Origin: Opitutus sp.
Lineage (GTDB): Bacteria > Verrucomicrobiota > Verrucomicrobiia > Opitutales > Opitutaceae
Direction of reading: 5' to 3'
DNA: 43,517 nucleotides
Assembly: GCA_013821985.1 (NCBI GenBank)
Contig: PNJQ01000028.1
Span: 1 to 43,517 of the forward strand
Numbering within the stretch: the first letter of the stretch is position 1; every line of letters starts with the position of its first letter. Positions 24,261-33,156 of this stretch are shown here, piece by piece. The position numbers and the translations under genes are program-made. Under the pieces are notes generated by a model, which worked only from the letters and a program-made list of their open reading frames with translations, was not told the origin of the DNA and ran no database searches.

Positions 24261-26291
24261 ATGCGTTCCCGAAAAGCCCTGTTCGTTCTCGCCGCTGGTG
24301 CGCTCGCGTTGTGCGCCCGGGCCGAAATAAATCCCGCCACGTTCGATCGGTCGGTGAAGCCGCAGGACGACTTCAACCTGTTCGTCAACGGCACCTGGTT
24401 GAAGAACACGCAAATTCCCGCCGACGCCGCGCGCTGGGGCGCGTTCGATGAGTTGCGCGAGCGCAACTGGCAGGCGTTGCATACCCTCGCGGAGCGTGTC
24501 GCGACGAAGGGCGCCACCGCCGCCGAGATCGAGCGGCTCGTGGGCGATTACTACGCCAGCGGCATGGACGAAACCGCAATCAACGCCGCCGGAGTGACGC
24601 CGCTCGAGCCCGCCTTCGCGCGCATTGCCGCCGCACAGACGCCGGCGGAGATTTTTTCCACCATCGCGTTTCTGCATTCGCGCGGCTTGCGGGCGGCGTT
24701 CAACGCCGGCGTGAGTGCGGACGCGAAGGACAGCAACTCGCAGATTTTCCAGATGCGCCAGGGCGGCTTCGCGCTGCCCGGCGCCGGCCGCGATGCGGAT
24801 CGCGACTATTATTTCAACACCGACGAGCGTTCGCAGAAAATCCGCGCGGAATACGTGAAACACATCGCGAAGATGCTCGAACTGTCCGGTTGGGACGCCG
24901 CGGCGGCGCAAGCCGGTGCGGAAGGCGCGATGCGCATCGAGACTGCGCTCGCCGGGGTGTCGCTGCCGCGCGGCGCACTGCGCAACCCCTATGCGAGCTA
25001 CAATAGGATCCCGGTCGCCGACCTCGCTGCGAAAGCGCCCGGGGTGGACTGGGCCGGTTACTTCCAGACGGTCGGCCTCGGCGAATTCAAGGAGCTGAAT
25101 CTCGCGCATCCGAAGTTCTTCGCCGGATTCGCGAGCTTGGTGAACGAGGCGCCCGCGACCGATTGGCAATCCTACCTGCGCTGGCGCGTCGTGAGTTCGC
25201 TCGCGCCGTTTCTCACAACGGCGATTGAGGAGGAGAACTTCCGTTTCTACAGCGGTGTCATCGCCGGCGTGCAGGAGCGCAAGCCCCGCTGGCGCCGCGT
25301 GCTCGCCGCGACCGATGCCGGCATCGGCGAGGCGCTCGGTCAGCTCTACGTCGCGGAATATTTTCCACCCGAGGCAAAGACGCGCGTGCTGAAACTTGTC
25401 GAGGACCTGCGTTCCGCGCTCGGCGACCGCTTGCGCGCGCTCGAGTGGATGGACGAGACGACGAAGGAGAAGGCGCTGGCGAAACTCGCCGCGTTCACCG
25501 TAAAAATGGGCTATCCCGACAAGTGGGAGGATTACAGTTCCTTGAAACTCGATCGCGCCTCCTACGTCGTGAATCAGATGCGCATCAGCGAATTCGAGCA
25601 GAGGAAAAATGTCGCGCGCCTCGGCCAGCCGACGGACAAAGCGGAGTGGGGCATGACGCCGCCGACGGTCAACGCCTCCTACAGCTCGACGAGCAATGCG
25701 ATCACGTTTCCCGCGGGCATTCTCCAGCCGCCGTTCTTCGACGCGAAGGCGGACGACGCCGTGAACTACGGTGGAATCGGCGCGGTCATCGGCCACGAAA
25801 TGACGCACGGCTTCGACGACTCCGGCCGCCGCTACGATCATGCGGGTAACTTGACGGACTGGTGGACGAAGGAATCGAGTGAGGAATTCAACAAGCGAGC
25901 CGCGAAGATCGTCGCACAATTCAGCGCCTATCCGGTGCTCGACGGCACGCTGTATTTGAAGGGCGAGCTCACGCAGGGCGAAAACATCGCCGACCTCGGC
26001 GGCGTCAAGGTATCGTTCCTCGCGCTGCAAAAAGCGCTCGAAGGGAAGCCGCGCGAGAAGATCGACGGCTGGACGCCGGAGCAGCGGTTCTTCCTCAGCT
26101 ACGCCTCGATCTGGCGCGACTTGCAGCGGCCGGAAGAGCAACGCCGCCGCGTGAACGTCGATCCGCACTCGCCCGGCAAGTGGCGCATCAAGGGCCCGCT
26201 CTCGAATCTCGACGAGTTCTTCGCGGCCTTTGACGTGAAGGAAGGCGACCCGATGCGCCGTCCCGCCGACCAGCGGTTCACGATTTGGTGA
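24261..26291 (+). CDS. Secreted M13 (neprilysin/PepO-like) zinc endopeptidase
   Basis: 676 residues with a signal peptide (about 1-18, ending CARAE). The M13 zinc site is complete: H512, E513 and H516 in GHEMTHGFDDSG, and E574 with D578 in ENIADLGG. The substrate-binding NAYYxP-type motif is NASYSSTSNAITFPAGILQPPF upstream of the zinc site. The protein ends in the usual hydrophobic-W tail (RFTIW). It should cut short peptides in the periplasm. The ATG at 24261 is preferred because the signal peptide starts there. It precedes an OPT transporter by 213 bases, a sensible partner for uptake of the peptides made. Confidence 0.93.
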   Translation: MRSRKALFVLAAGALALCARAEINPATFDRSVKPQDDFNLFVNGTWLKNTQIPADAARWGAFDELRERNWQALHTLAERVATKGATAAEIERLVGDYYASGMDETAINAAGVTPLEPAFARIAAAQTPAEIFSTIAFLHSRGLRAAFNAGVSADAKDSNSQIFQMRQGGFALPGAGRDADRDYYFNTDERSQKIRAEYVKHIAKMLELSGWDAAAAQAGAEGAMRIETALAGVSLPRGALRNPYASYNRIPVADLAAKAPGVDWAGYFQTVGLGEFKELNLAHPKFFAGFASLVNEAPATDWQSYLRWRVVSSLAPFLTTAIEEENFRFYSGVIAGVQERKPRWRRVLAATDAGIGEALGQLYVAEYFPPEAKTRVLKLVEDLRSALGDRLRALEWMDETTKEKALAKLAAFTVKMGYPDKWEDYSSLKLDRASYVVNQMRISEFEQRKNVARLGQPTDKAEWGMTPPTVNASYSSTSNAITFPAGILQPPFFDAKADDAVNYGGIGAVIGHEMTHGFDDSGRRYDHAGNLTDWWTKESSEEFNKRAAKIVAQFSAYPVLDGTLYLKGELTQGENIADLGGVKVSFLALQKALEGKPREKIDGWTPEQRFFLSYASIWRDLQRPEEQRRRVNVDPHSPGKWRIKGPLSNLDEFFAAFDVKEGDPMRRPADQRFTIW

Positions 26292-26358
26292 CGCGAGCTG
26301 ATGGGGAGGCGATTCGGCGCGCGATGTTTCGCGAGCTGGTCACGCGAAGAAATTGACG

Positions 26359-26380
26359 GGCGCGGACGAAAGTTCGCGCC
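26359..26380. terminator. GAAA-tetraloop hairpin after the M13 gene
   Basis: A 9-bp stem (GGCGCGGAC with GTTCGCGCC, one G-T pair) closed by a GAAA loop, 68 bases after the M13 stop. The stem is strong and the loop is a stable GNRA tetraloop, but only a short T-poor stretch follows, so intrinsic termination would be weak; it may just stabilise the transcript end. Confidence 0.4.
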
Positions 26381-26504
26381 TGTTGCCGGAAATTCGGCCG
26401 GCGCAAGCCTGCGCGTCACCGGGGCTTTCGCGGACGGGTGAGTCGCGAATGCTGGATTGCGCCGCTCGGGGCGGTTCGGCACGCTCCGCGCGCTTTCCTT
26501 CCCC

Positions 26505-28799
26505 ATGTCGCAATCTTCCTCCCCGAAATTCGAGCCGTTCATCCCCGCGTCGGCCAATCTCCCCGAGTTCACCCTGCGCGCGGTGCTGACCGGCACGATC
26601 CTGGGCATCGTGTTCGGCGCGTCGTCGCTTTACCTCGTGCTGAAGGTTGGCCTGACCGTCAGCGCCTCGATTCCCGTGGCAGTGATTTCGCTCACGCTGT
26701 GGCGCGGGCTTTCCAAGCTCGGCGTGCGCGACGCGACGATCCTCGAGCACAACATTGCGCAGACGGCGGGCTCGGCCGGTGAATCGTTGGCGTTCGGCAT
26801 CGGTGCCACGATGCCGGCGATCATGATTCTTGGTTTCGATCTCGAGCTCACGCGCGTGACGTTGGTGGCGCTCCTCGGCGGATTGCTCGGCATTCTGATG
26901 ATGATTCCGCTGCGCCGCGCGCTGATCGTGAAGGAACATGGCGTCCTGAAATATCCCGAAGGCACCGCGTGCGCCGCGGTGTTGAAGGCCGGCGTCGATG
27001 AGGCGTCGCGCGCCGCCGCCTCGCCCAGCGCGAAGGCGGAGATGCTCGCGGCCGAGGCGGCGGGCTTGGGTAAGTCTCCGGGGGCAAAGGTCGTGTTCGG
27101 CGGGTTTGCGATCGGCCTGCTCTACAAAATTGCGATGGCCGCGTTCAAGGGGTGGAAGGACATCCCCGAAAAGGTCTTCGGCGCGCCGCTCAAGGGCGGC
27201 TCGGTGGGCGCGGAAATCTCGCCGGAACTGGTGGGTGTCGGCTACGTGATCGGTCCGCGCATCGCGTCGATCATGTGCGCGGGCGGCGTTCTGTCTTTTC
27301 TCGTGTTGATCCCGTTGATCCGGTTTTTCGGCGAAGGCGTGCCGACGCCGATTGCGCCCGGCACGATCCCGATCGCGGACATGGATCCCTACGACATCCG
27401 CCGCTCTTACATCCTCTACATCGGCGCGGGCGCGGTGACGGCGGGCGGTATCATCAGTCTCATCCAGGCGCTGCCGACCATCTGGCACAGCTTTGTCGCC
27501 GGCGTGCGCGACGTGAAATCCGCTCGAGTGGAAACTGGAACCGAAGGCGCCGTGCCGCGCACGGACCGTGACCTGCCGCTGAAATTCATCGGGATCGGCA
27601 TCGTGGTGTTGATGGCGATCATCGTGATCGCGAAGCCGCTCCAAATGAATCTGCTCGGCGCGGCGCTGATCGTGGTGTTCGGATTTTTGTTCGTGACGGT
27701 GTCGTCGCGGCTCACGGGCGAAATCGGCTCCTCGTCGAATCCGATCTCCGGCATGACGGTGGCGACGCTGCTGTTCGTGTGTCTGATTTTCCTGCTCATC
27801 GGCTGGAACTCGCCTGCGTATTACGTCACGGCGCTGTCGGTCGGCGCGATCGTCTGCATCGCGGCCTCGAATGGCGGCACGACTTCGCAGGACTTGAAGA
27901 CCGGCTTTCTCGTCGGCGGCACGCCACGGTTGCAGCAATACGCGATCCTCGTCGGCGCGTTCGCTTCGGCAGTGTTGCTCGGGCCAATTTTGCTGCGATT
28001 GAACGACGCGGCGACGGTCTATGTGCCGATCGCGCAGATGGCGCCCGCGGGGCTCCGCACCGAGGTAGCGGCGCTCGATCCGGAAAAGCGAGAAGGTTTG
28101 CAAGGCCCGCAGGCGCGCGACGATAGCGCGCAGTATCGCGTCTGGCACAAGAATGACGCGCAAGGCGGTCCGGTCGGAAAATATCTCGTGAACGATCGCG
28201 GCGAGGCCGTGTGGTTCGTCGATCCCGGCATCAACGGCGCCTACAGCGAGCGGCCGGATGGCACCAAGGTGACGAAGTTCGCCGCTCCGCAGGCGCGGCT
28301 GGTTTCCTACATCATCAAGGGCATCCTCGACCAACAGCTCCCGTGGGCGCTCGTGCTGCTCGGGGTGATGATCGCGGTGGTGTTGCAGATGAGTTTTGTG
28401 CCCGCGCTGGCGTTCGCGGTTGGCGTCTATATTCCGCTCGCGGCCTCAACGCCGATTTTTGTCGGCGGCCTGATTCGCTGGCTGGTCGATCGGCGCACGC
28501 GGGCGAAGGCGGCCTATGCGCACCTGACCGACGAGCAGTTCGTGGCCGAGAGCGACAAGAGCCCCGGCGTGCTGCTCGCCTCCGGCTATATCGCCGGCGG
28601 CGCGATTGCGGGCATCGCGATCGCGTTCTTCGCCGGCGTGCTGAGCGACTTCGACGCCAAGGTGACGGCGTGGTCGGCCGCACATAATCCGTTCTACGGT
28701 GGCGAGTGGGCGAACCTCCTCGCGCTCATCCCGTTCGCGGGCATCTGCGTGTTCCTCTACCTCGTGGCGCGCGAAAAGCTACTCGTGACGAAGCGCTAG
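26505..28799 (+). CDS. OPT family oligopeptide transporter
   Basis: 764 residues with about 14-16 membrane segments, as in the OPT family of proton-coupled peptide (or metal-chelate) importers. The beginning PFIPASANLPEFTLRAVLTGTILGIVFGASSLYLVLKVGLTVSASIPVAVISL is the usual bacterial OPT opening, followed by EHNIAQTAGSAGESLAFG. A long hydrophilic insert lies about residues 520-600 (GLRTEVAALDPEKREG to PDGTKVTKF), which carries DRGEAVWFVDPGINGAY; such inserts are common in this subgroup. ATG at 26505 selected. Its neighbours (M13 peptidase before, M28 and S46 elsewhere) fit peptide uptake. Confidence 0.9.
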   Translation: MSQSSSPKFEPFIPASANLPEFTLRAVLTGTILGIVFGASSLYLVLKVGLTVSASIPVAVISLTLWRGLSKLGVRDATILEHNIAQTAGSAGESLAFGIGATMPAIMILGFDLELTRVTLVALLGGLLGILMMIPLRRALIVKEHGVLKYPEGTACAAVLKAGVDEASRAAASPSAKAEMLAAEAAGLGKSPGAKVVFGGFAIGLLYKIAMAAFKGWKDIPEKVFGAPLKGGSVGAEISPELVGVGYVIGPRIASIMCAGGVLSFLVLIPLIRFFGEGVPTPIAPGTIPIADMDPYDIRRSYILYIGAGAVTAGGIISLIQALPTIWHSFVAGVRDVKSARVETGTEGAVPRTDRDLPLKFIGIGIVVLMAIIVIAKPLQMNLLGAALIVVFGFLFVTVSSRLTGEIGSSSNPISGMTVATLLFVCLIFLLIGWNSPAYYVTALSVGAIVCIAASNGGTTSQDLKTGFLVGGTPRLQQYAILVGAFASAVLLGPILLRLNDAATVYVPIAQMAPAGLRTEVAALDPEKREGLQGPQARDDSAQYRVWHKNDAQGGPVGKYLVNDRGEAVWFVDPGINGAYSERPDGTKVTKFAAPQARLVSYIIKGILDQQLPWALVLLGVMIAVVLQMSFVPALAFAVGVYIPLAASTPIFVGGLIRWLVDRRTRAKAAYAHLTDEQFVAESDKSPGVLLASGYIAGGAIAGIAIAFFAGVLSDFDAKVTAWSAAHNPFYGGEWANLLALIPFAGICVFLYLVAREKLLVTKR

Positions 28800-28868
28800 G
28801 GCCATTAAGCCCCCAATTCCAAACAGGGCTATCGTATCGTGCGGTGTGCTGCGTTACCCAGTGCACCC

Positions 28869-29777
28869 ATGAAATTCTCCCGCTGGGTCACTCCCCTGAT
28901 CCTCGCAAGTTTCACCGCCGCCACTGCGTGGTCGCAGGTGGTAGATTTCGTCTCGGTCAGTTTTCGGCAACAGATGGTGCAAACGGGAACGGCGACAGTT
29001 GGCCTGAGTTCCGGAACTCCCTTCACTTTTCGCGCCGGTGTGGACGGTAACAACCTAGGCCAAACGAGCCCGATCTCCGCTGCCACCATCACGCCGCCCT
29101 CGGGCTCACCACTTAGTCTCACGGCCTCGCTCTTTGGGGGGAACTACGAGTGGGAGTATGTATCCGGGGGTTACTCCACGCTGAACGACCTCCTCGTGGC
29201 ATTCCCCGCGAATGGCGGCAGCTACACGCTTGCGCTGACCGGAACGCCGAACGGGAACACGGGAATCGTGGTTCCCGGCTTTTCGTCGACTGTGTTGCAG
29301 GCGCCGGTGTTGACGCTCAGTGGCGGAACATGGAACGGCGGTGTCTATCAACTCACGCCCGGGAGCGGACTCGGCGTCGAGTTCAACTCGCCCTTCTCGT
29401 CCTCTCCGGGAGGCACCGACGCTTTCCATTACTACGTGGACGCGAACGGGAACTTCAACGGTTCGATCACGACGCCGGAAGGGTTTCTCAACTACAATTC
29501 GGAGACATCCTCGTCCGTGAGTGGCTCGATTTCCACCTTCAACATTGGCGCGAGTTCATTCAACGCCGGCCAATCCTACACCTTCCTCGTCTCCTACGAG
29601 CAGATCCTCTCGTGGGATGCGACCGCTTACGGCAATGCCGTCACGGCCGTGGGTCTCTTCGAAATTAGAACCTCGTTCACCGTCCAAGCGATTCCCGAGC
29701 CGTCGACCTACGCCGCGCTTTTCGGCGCGGTGGGCTTGCTCGGCGTGGTGGCGCAGCGTCGTCGCCGGGTGGTCTGA
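28869..29777 (+). CDS. PEP-CTERM sorting-domain surface protein
   Basis: 302 residues. An N-terminal signal peptide (about 1-22, ending TAWSQ) and a C-terminal sorting signal IPEPSTYAALFGAVGLLGVVAQRRRR: P-E-P motif, hydrophobic helix, Arg cluster. PEP-CTERM proteins are cleaved and attached by an exosortase and are often exopolysaccharide-linked. The body is Ser/Thr/Gly/Asn-rich and beta-like, with no known domain; it lacks charged residues compared with its neighbours. ATG at 28869 is the signal peptide start. An intrinsic terminator follows. No exosortase gene is in the window. Confidence 0.88.
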   Translation: MKFSRWVTPLILASFTAATAWSQVVDFVSVSFRQQMVQTGTATVGLSSGTPFTFRAGVDGNNLGQTSPISAATITPPSGSPLSLTASLFGGNYEWEYVSGGYSTLNDLLVAFPANGGSYTLALTGTPNGNTGIVVPGFSSTVLQAPVLTLSGGTWNGGVYQLTPGSGLGVEFNSPFSSSPGGTDAFHYYVDANGNFNGSITTPEGFLNYNSETSSSVSGSISTFNIGASSFNAGQSYTFLVSYEQILSWDATAYGNAVTAVGLFEIRTSFTVQAIPEPSTYAALFGAVGLLGVVAQRRRRVV

Positions 29778-29800
29778 CGCAAACGCCTGCGCCTCTCTCA

Positions 29801-29829
29801 AAGCCGCGCCGAATACGGGCGGCTTTTTC
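29801..29829 (+). terminator. Intrinsic terminator of the PEP-CTERM gene
   Basis: AAGCCGC at 29801-29807 pairs with GCGGCTT at 29819-29825, with an 11-base loop, and is followed by a T-run ending 29828. It lies 24 bases after the stop codon. The bicupin gene comes from the opposite strand and its stop is just beyond, so the hairpin sits in a convergent junction. Confidence 0.75.
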
Positions 29830-29834
29830 ATTGT

Positions 29835-30845
29835 TCACTCCTCGCCGTCGAGCCAGTCGGCGTCCGTGGCGCGGAAGATTTTGCGCGGTTTGGCGTGCCC
29901 GTATTTGCCCGACTCGGAGTAACACCAGAAATCCGTGGGCGGATCGTCGGCCACGACGAAGTAAAGCAGGTCCGCGTCGCCGGTGTTCGTGAACGCGTGG
30001 GCGACCTGAGGAGCGGCCATCACGCAGTCGCCCGGCTCGACTGCGAAGCGCGCGTCGCCGAGGCGGAATTCTCCCCGACCTTCGAGGAAGACGTAGAATT
30101 CCCATTGGAGCGCGTGCCAGTGCATCGGAAACAGGGCGGAACGAGGCGGCACCCGACCGAGTTCGAGATCGAAGGGATGCCCGCCGGCGTTGAGCGGCTC
30201 CCGGTGTTGCGCACCGAACGCGAGCGACACGCCGCGAAACGCGCCGCGATATTTGCCCTTCGGCGATTGCCAGGCTTCCCACGCGATTTCGTCGAGATGG
30301 CGTCGCCGTGCGGAAAACGGCATGGACGGCGACGGCAGCGTCGGTGCGGCCGGCGGCGGCGCTTCGGGCGTGTCCTCGCCCTCAAAATAGTCCACCGGCG
30401 TCATCTTGAAAAAGACGCTCGGCGTCCGCAGGCCCCATTTTTGCGAGTCGGGATACCAGCAGCCGTCGAGCGGCGGATTATCCGCGACGATGAACACCTC
30501 GAGGTCGTCGGCGCCGGTGTTGATCAACTGGTGCGCTTCGCCGGCTGGGTGGAGGAAGCAATCGCCCGGCCGGACTTCGCGGCGCTCGTCGCCGACGCGC
30601 ACCGTGCCCGTGCCCCGGCGGACGACGAATAATTCCCACTGCACGATATGCGCGTGATGTGGGCAGACCGCCGCGCCGGGAGGTATGCGGCGCACTTGAA
30701 AATCGAAGGGGTGTCCGCCGCCCCACGTGCCGACGTTGCGAATGCCACCGAGGGCGAGGGAGACGTTCTTGCAGAACGAGTGGAATTTCCCGGTGGGCGA
30801 GCGCTGCTCGATCTCAGGCACGTCGCGGAGATTGATCTTCGTCAT
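29835..30845 (-). CDS. Bicupin protein (two tandem cupin_2 domains)
   Basis: 336 residues, with two cupin domains of the same design at about residues 15-150 and 190-330. Each has GGHPFDF/DL before the barrel, then H-x-H-x4-E in the first cupin motif (HAHIVQWELF; HWHALQWEFY), and PGDCFLHPAGEAHQLINTG or PGDCVMAAPQVAHAFTNTG for the second motif. Both metal sites therefore look intact. The shared end NPPLDGCWYPDSQKWG / DPPTDFWCYSESGKYG suggests an internal duplication. Cupins of this kind can be sugar isomerases, dioxygenases or binding proteins; nothing here decides. Start ATG at 30845. Confidence 0.8.
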   Translation of the reverse strand: MTKINLRDVPEIEQRSPTGKFHSFCKNVSLALGGIRNVGTWGGGHPFDFQVRRIPPGAAVCPHHAHIVQWELFVVRRGTGTVRVGDERREVRPGDCFLHPAGEAHQLINTGADDLEVFIVADNPPLDGCWYPDSQKWGLRTPSVFFKMTPVDYFEGEDTPEAPPPAAPTLPSPSMPFSARRRHLDEIAWEAWQSPKGKYRGAFRGVSLAFGAQHREPLNAGGHPFDLELGRVPPRSALFPMHWHALQWEFYVFLEGRGEFRLGDARFAVEPGDCVMAAPQVAHAFTNTGDADLLYFVVADDPPTDFWCYSESGKYGHAKPRKIFRATDADWLDGEE

Positions 30846-30887
30846 GGGCGGGGCGGGGTGCGCGGCGAAGCATGCGTGAACGGCGAA

Positions 30888-31045
30888 GTGGCGCGCAAGC
30901 GCGCATCCTACGGGAGACCGGTTCGTCTGCGGCGGGCGGTGCAGCGGAGTAGGGGCGCGGCTTGTCCGCGCCCGCGTCGATCGGGCTCTCGCGGGCGCCT
31001 GAAGTTGGTTGGTCGCTCGCGGGCGCGCACGAGGCGCGCCCCGAC
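30888..31045. repeat. Three REP-like hairpins between bicupin and nrfA
   Basis: Element 30888-30911 (minus; GTAG head at its right end, GCGCGC stem with a TT loop). Element 30949-30974 (plus; GTAG head, 8-bp GGGCGCGG/CCGCGCCC stem with a 5-base loop). Element 31021-31045 (minus; GTCG head, 8-9 bp stem). The last two form a pair with heads outward, like the other pairs in the window. They lie just after the nrfA stop and before the bicupin start, so they would also fold in the nrf transcript end. Confidence 0.75.
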
Positions 31046-31070
31046 ATCAGTCGAGGAGCGAGCGCAGCTT

Positions 31071-32522
31071 TTACTTCAGCGCGGGCGCGGTGCCGCCGGA
31101 GCGCGCCTTCGCGATTTCGAGCTCGCCTTGGCGGGCGTAGTCGATCGCTTCGGCGAGGATGCGCGCGGCTTCCTGCGAGGCATGGAAGCCCATCGAGTTC
31201 TCCGCATAGACCCAGTCGAGCCGCCACTGCGCTTTGCGTTGCAGCGCGCGCGCTTTCTCGAGTTGCGCGTCGGTCGCGCCGGCTTGGCGCGCGGCGACCA
31301 GCGCGTCGATCAGGGCGACGAGAGCTTCCTGCCCACGGGTCAGCAGGGCGCGATTGCGATCCTGAATGATGATGACGCGCGACGTGAGTTCGGTTTCGGA
31401 AACGCGGTGACACGTTTGGCACGCGGCGGCGAGGTTGAGCAGGGGCGAGCGCACGTGATGGCTACTGACCTTGATCGCGCCTTCGCGTTGATAGGGCATG
31501 TGGCAATCGGCGCAGGCCACCCCGCTGCGTGCGTGGATGCCCTGGCTCCACATTTCGAATTCCGGGTGCTGTGCCTTGAGCACGGCGGCGCCGGTCTCGG
31601 CGTGGACCCAGTCCTTGTAGCCGGCGTCGTCGTAATATTTTTCCTCGTGCTCGACGCGGAGGCCGTTGTCCCACGGGTGCGTGACGAGCTTCTGGTCTCC
31701 CTTGAAGTAATATTCGTTGTGGCACTGCGCGCAGACGAGCGAGCGCATCTCCTGGCGGTTGGCGTCGGTGTTGGGCTCGTAATTGCCTTCGCGGCCTTCG
31801 CTGCGCCAGCGTTCGATGCTGGGGAGGTGCGGTGTGGGATAATCGGATTTCGCGAGCGCGCGGATGCCGTTGAGGAAGGCCGGGCGTGAAACGCGGAGGT
31901 TCATCGTCTCGGCGTCGTGACAGTCGATGCACGACACCGGATGTTCCACGAGTTTCGTCACCTCGGTGTAGGGCTGCGGCGAGATGACCTCGAAGCCCTT
32001 TTGGATCTGCGCTTCGCGGTGTTCCGGACCAGCGGGCGCTCCCGCGGCGAGGCCGGCCTTGATGTAGGCGGGGATGACGGAAGCGTGACACTGGAGACAC
32101 GCGCCGGGCTGCTTGAACTTATGCACGCGCTCGGTCTCGCGCTGGTCGGCGAGCATGTAGGCGTGGCCGCGCTCTTCGCGATAATCGATCGAGAATGCGT
32201 AGCCGGCGAAGATGCGGCGCCACACCGGGTCCTTGTCGAGATGCTGGAACGCCTCGCTGCCGCCGTATTTCGTGAACTGCTTGTCCACCGTGCGGCGGTA
32301 GCTGTCGAACTGGCGCGGATAATTTTTTCCCCACAGTGCCGGATCGGTGACGGTGTCATCGACATTGACGACGCGGAACACGTGCTGCGTCGCCTCCGCC
32401 TTGCGCGCCACGATGTTCTGGTAAAGCAGCAGCACGCCGAACGTGACGACGGCGAAAAACGCGATGAGCCCGACGTAGGCGAGGGGAGTGAGGCCGCGGG
32501 TGGAGGTGAGACGGGAGTTCAT
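31071..32522 (-). CDS. nrfA: Ammonia-forming cytochrome c nitrite reductase, catalytic subunit (CxxCH active-site variant)
   Basis: 483 residues, near the ~480 of E. coli NrfA. It reduces nitrite to ammonium with six electrons in the periplasm. An uncleaved N-terminal helix (about 13-34) probably anchors it. Five heme motifs are visible: C142LQCH, C198IDCH, C264AQCH, C337ADCH and C368QTCH. The first is the active-site heme, which in most NrfA is CxxCK; here it has His. The rest of the active site is present: SRP with R213, NEYYF (E270, Y271, Y272) after heme 3, and the K316-AQ-H319 stretch. It is read together with nrfH, 22 bases after the nrfH stop. No nrfEFG lyase genes are seen. Confidence 0.94.
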   Translation of the reverse strand: MNSRLTSTRGLTPLAYVGLIAFFAVVTFGVLLLYQNIVARKAEATQHVFRVVNVDDTVTDPALWGKNYPRQFDSYRRTVDKQFTKYGGSEAFQHLDKDPVWRRIFAGYAFSIDYREERGHAYMLADQRETERVHKFKQPGACLQCHASVIPAYIKAGLAAGAPAGPEHREAQIQKGFEVISPQPYTEVTKLVEHPVSCIDCHDAETMNLRVSRPAFLNGIRALAKSDYPTPHLPSIERWRSEGREGNYEPNTDANRQEMRSLVCAQCHNEYYFKGDQKLVTHPWDNGLRVEHEEKYYDDAGYKDWVHAETGAAVLKAQHPEFEMWSQGIHARSGVACADCHMPYQREGAIKVSSHHVRSPLLNLAAACQTCHRVSETELTSRVIIIQDRNRALLTRGQEALVALIDALVAARQAGATDAQLEKARALQRKAQWRLDWVYAENSMGFHASQEAARILAEAIDYARQGELEIAKARSGGTAPALK

Positions 32523-32544
32523 GGCAGAGAGGGAAAGGAAAATT

Positions 32545-33021
32545 TCAAATCAGCGGGCCGTGGCCGACGTCGCGGTGGCAATGGACGCAGTCGAGCATCT
32601 CGCGGCGCTGGCCGGGATGGGTGTTGATGCCGGAGACAATCTGCTCGTGACAGGCCACGCAGTTGCGCTGGAGCACGGTGGAGTTTTTCGGACGGATCAT
32701 GATCGGCTCGTGGAAATCCTGCAGCGTGAAACCCTTCGAGTGCCAGTAGCCGTTCTCCGCCTTGGTGAGGTATTTTCCGATGAAGTCGTGCGGCGTGTGG
32801 CAATCGTTGCACGTCGCGACGGCGTGGTGCGGCGACTTGAGCCAGCCGTCGTATTGCTCGCGCATGATGTGGCAGTTCACGCACGCCTTCGGATCGCTGG
32901 AGAAATACGAGAGACCCTCCGCGTAGTAGAAGGTGTAGGTGCCGAGACCGGCCAACATCCCGATCACGCCCGCCAGAGTGAGAGCGAGAAAGCCGTGCTT
33001 GCGGTTCAACGGCGTGGGCAT
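32545..33021 (-). CDS. nrfH: Cytochrome c nitrite reductase membrane subunit (tetraheme NrfH)
   Basis: 158 residues. One N-terminal membrane helix (about 11-32) is followed by four heme motifs: C47VNCH, C71NDCH, C121VACH and C145VHCH. The first is CxxCHIM, where M53 is the likely sixth ligand of the NrfH quinol-site heme. NrfH takes electrons from menaquinol and hands them to NrfA, which is encoded next. The spacing of 22 bases and the order nrfH-nrfA are the classical arrangement. Start ATG at 33021. Confidence 0.94.
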   Translation of the reverse strand: MPTPLNRKHGFLALTLAGVIGMLAGLGTYTFYYAEGLSYFSSDPKACVNCHIMREQYDGWLKSPHHAVATCNDCHTPHDFIGKYLTKAENGYWHSKGFTLQDFHEPIMIRPKNSTVLQRNCVACHEQIVSGINTHPGQRREMLDCVHCHRDVGHGPLI

Positions 33022-33156
33022 CGGGGGGAGATTACGCGCGTCCCGCGGTCGAGGTCAAAGCCTTCGCGCACGCATTCGTCCGTCGGTCAAAGCGGGCGGG
33101 CGGGCATCGGGCAAACACCGGCCGGGCCGCGCGACTGACCGGTAGAGTGCGGCGGT

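Noticed and set aside
23061-26168. A 1035-codon open frame on the minus strand across panE and the M13 peptidase gene
   Set aside because: It lies opposite two genes with complete catalytic motifs. Its product is rich in Arg, His and Ala without domains, as expected for the antisense frame of a high-GC gene.
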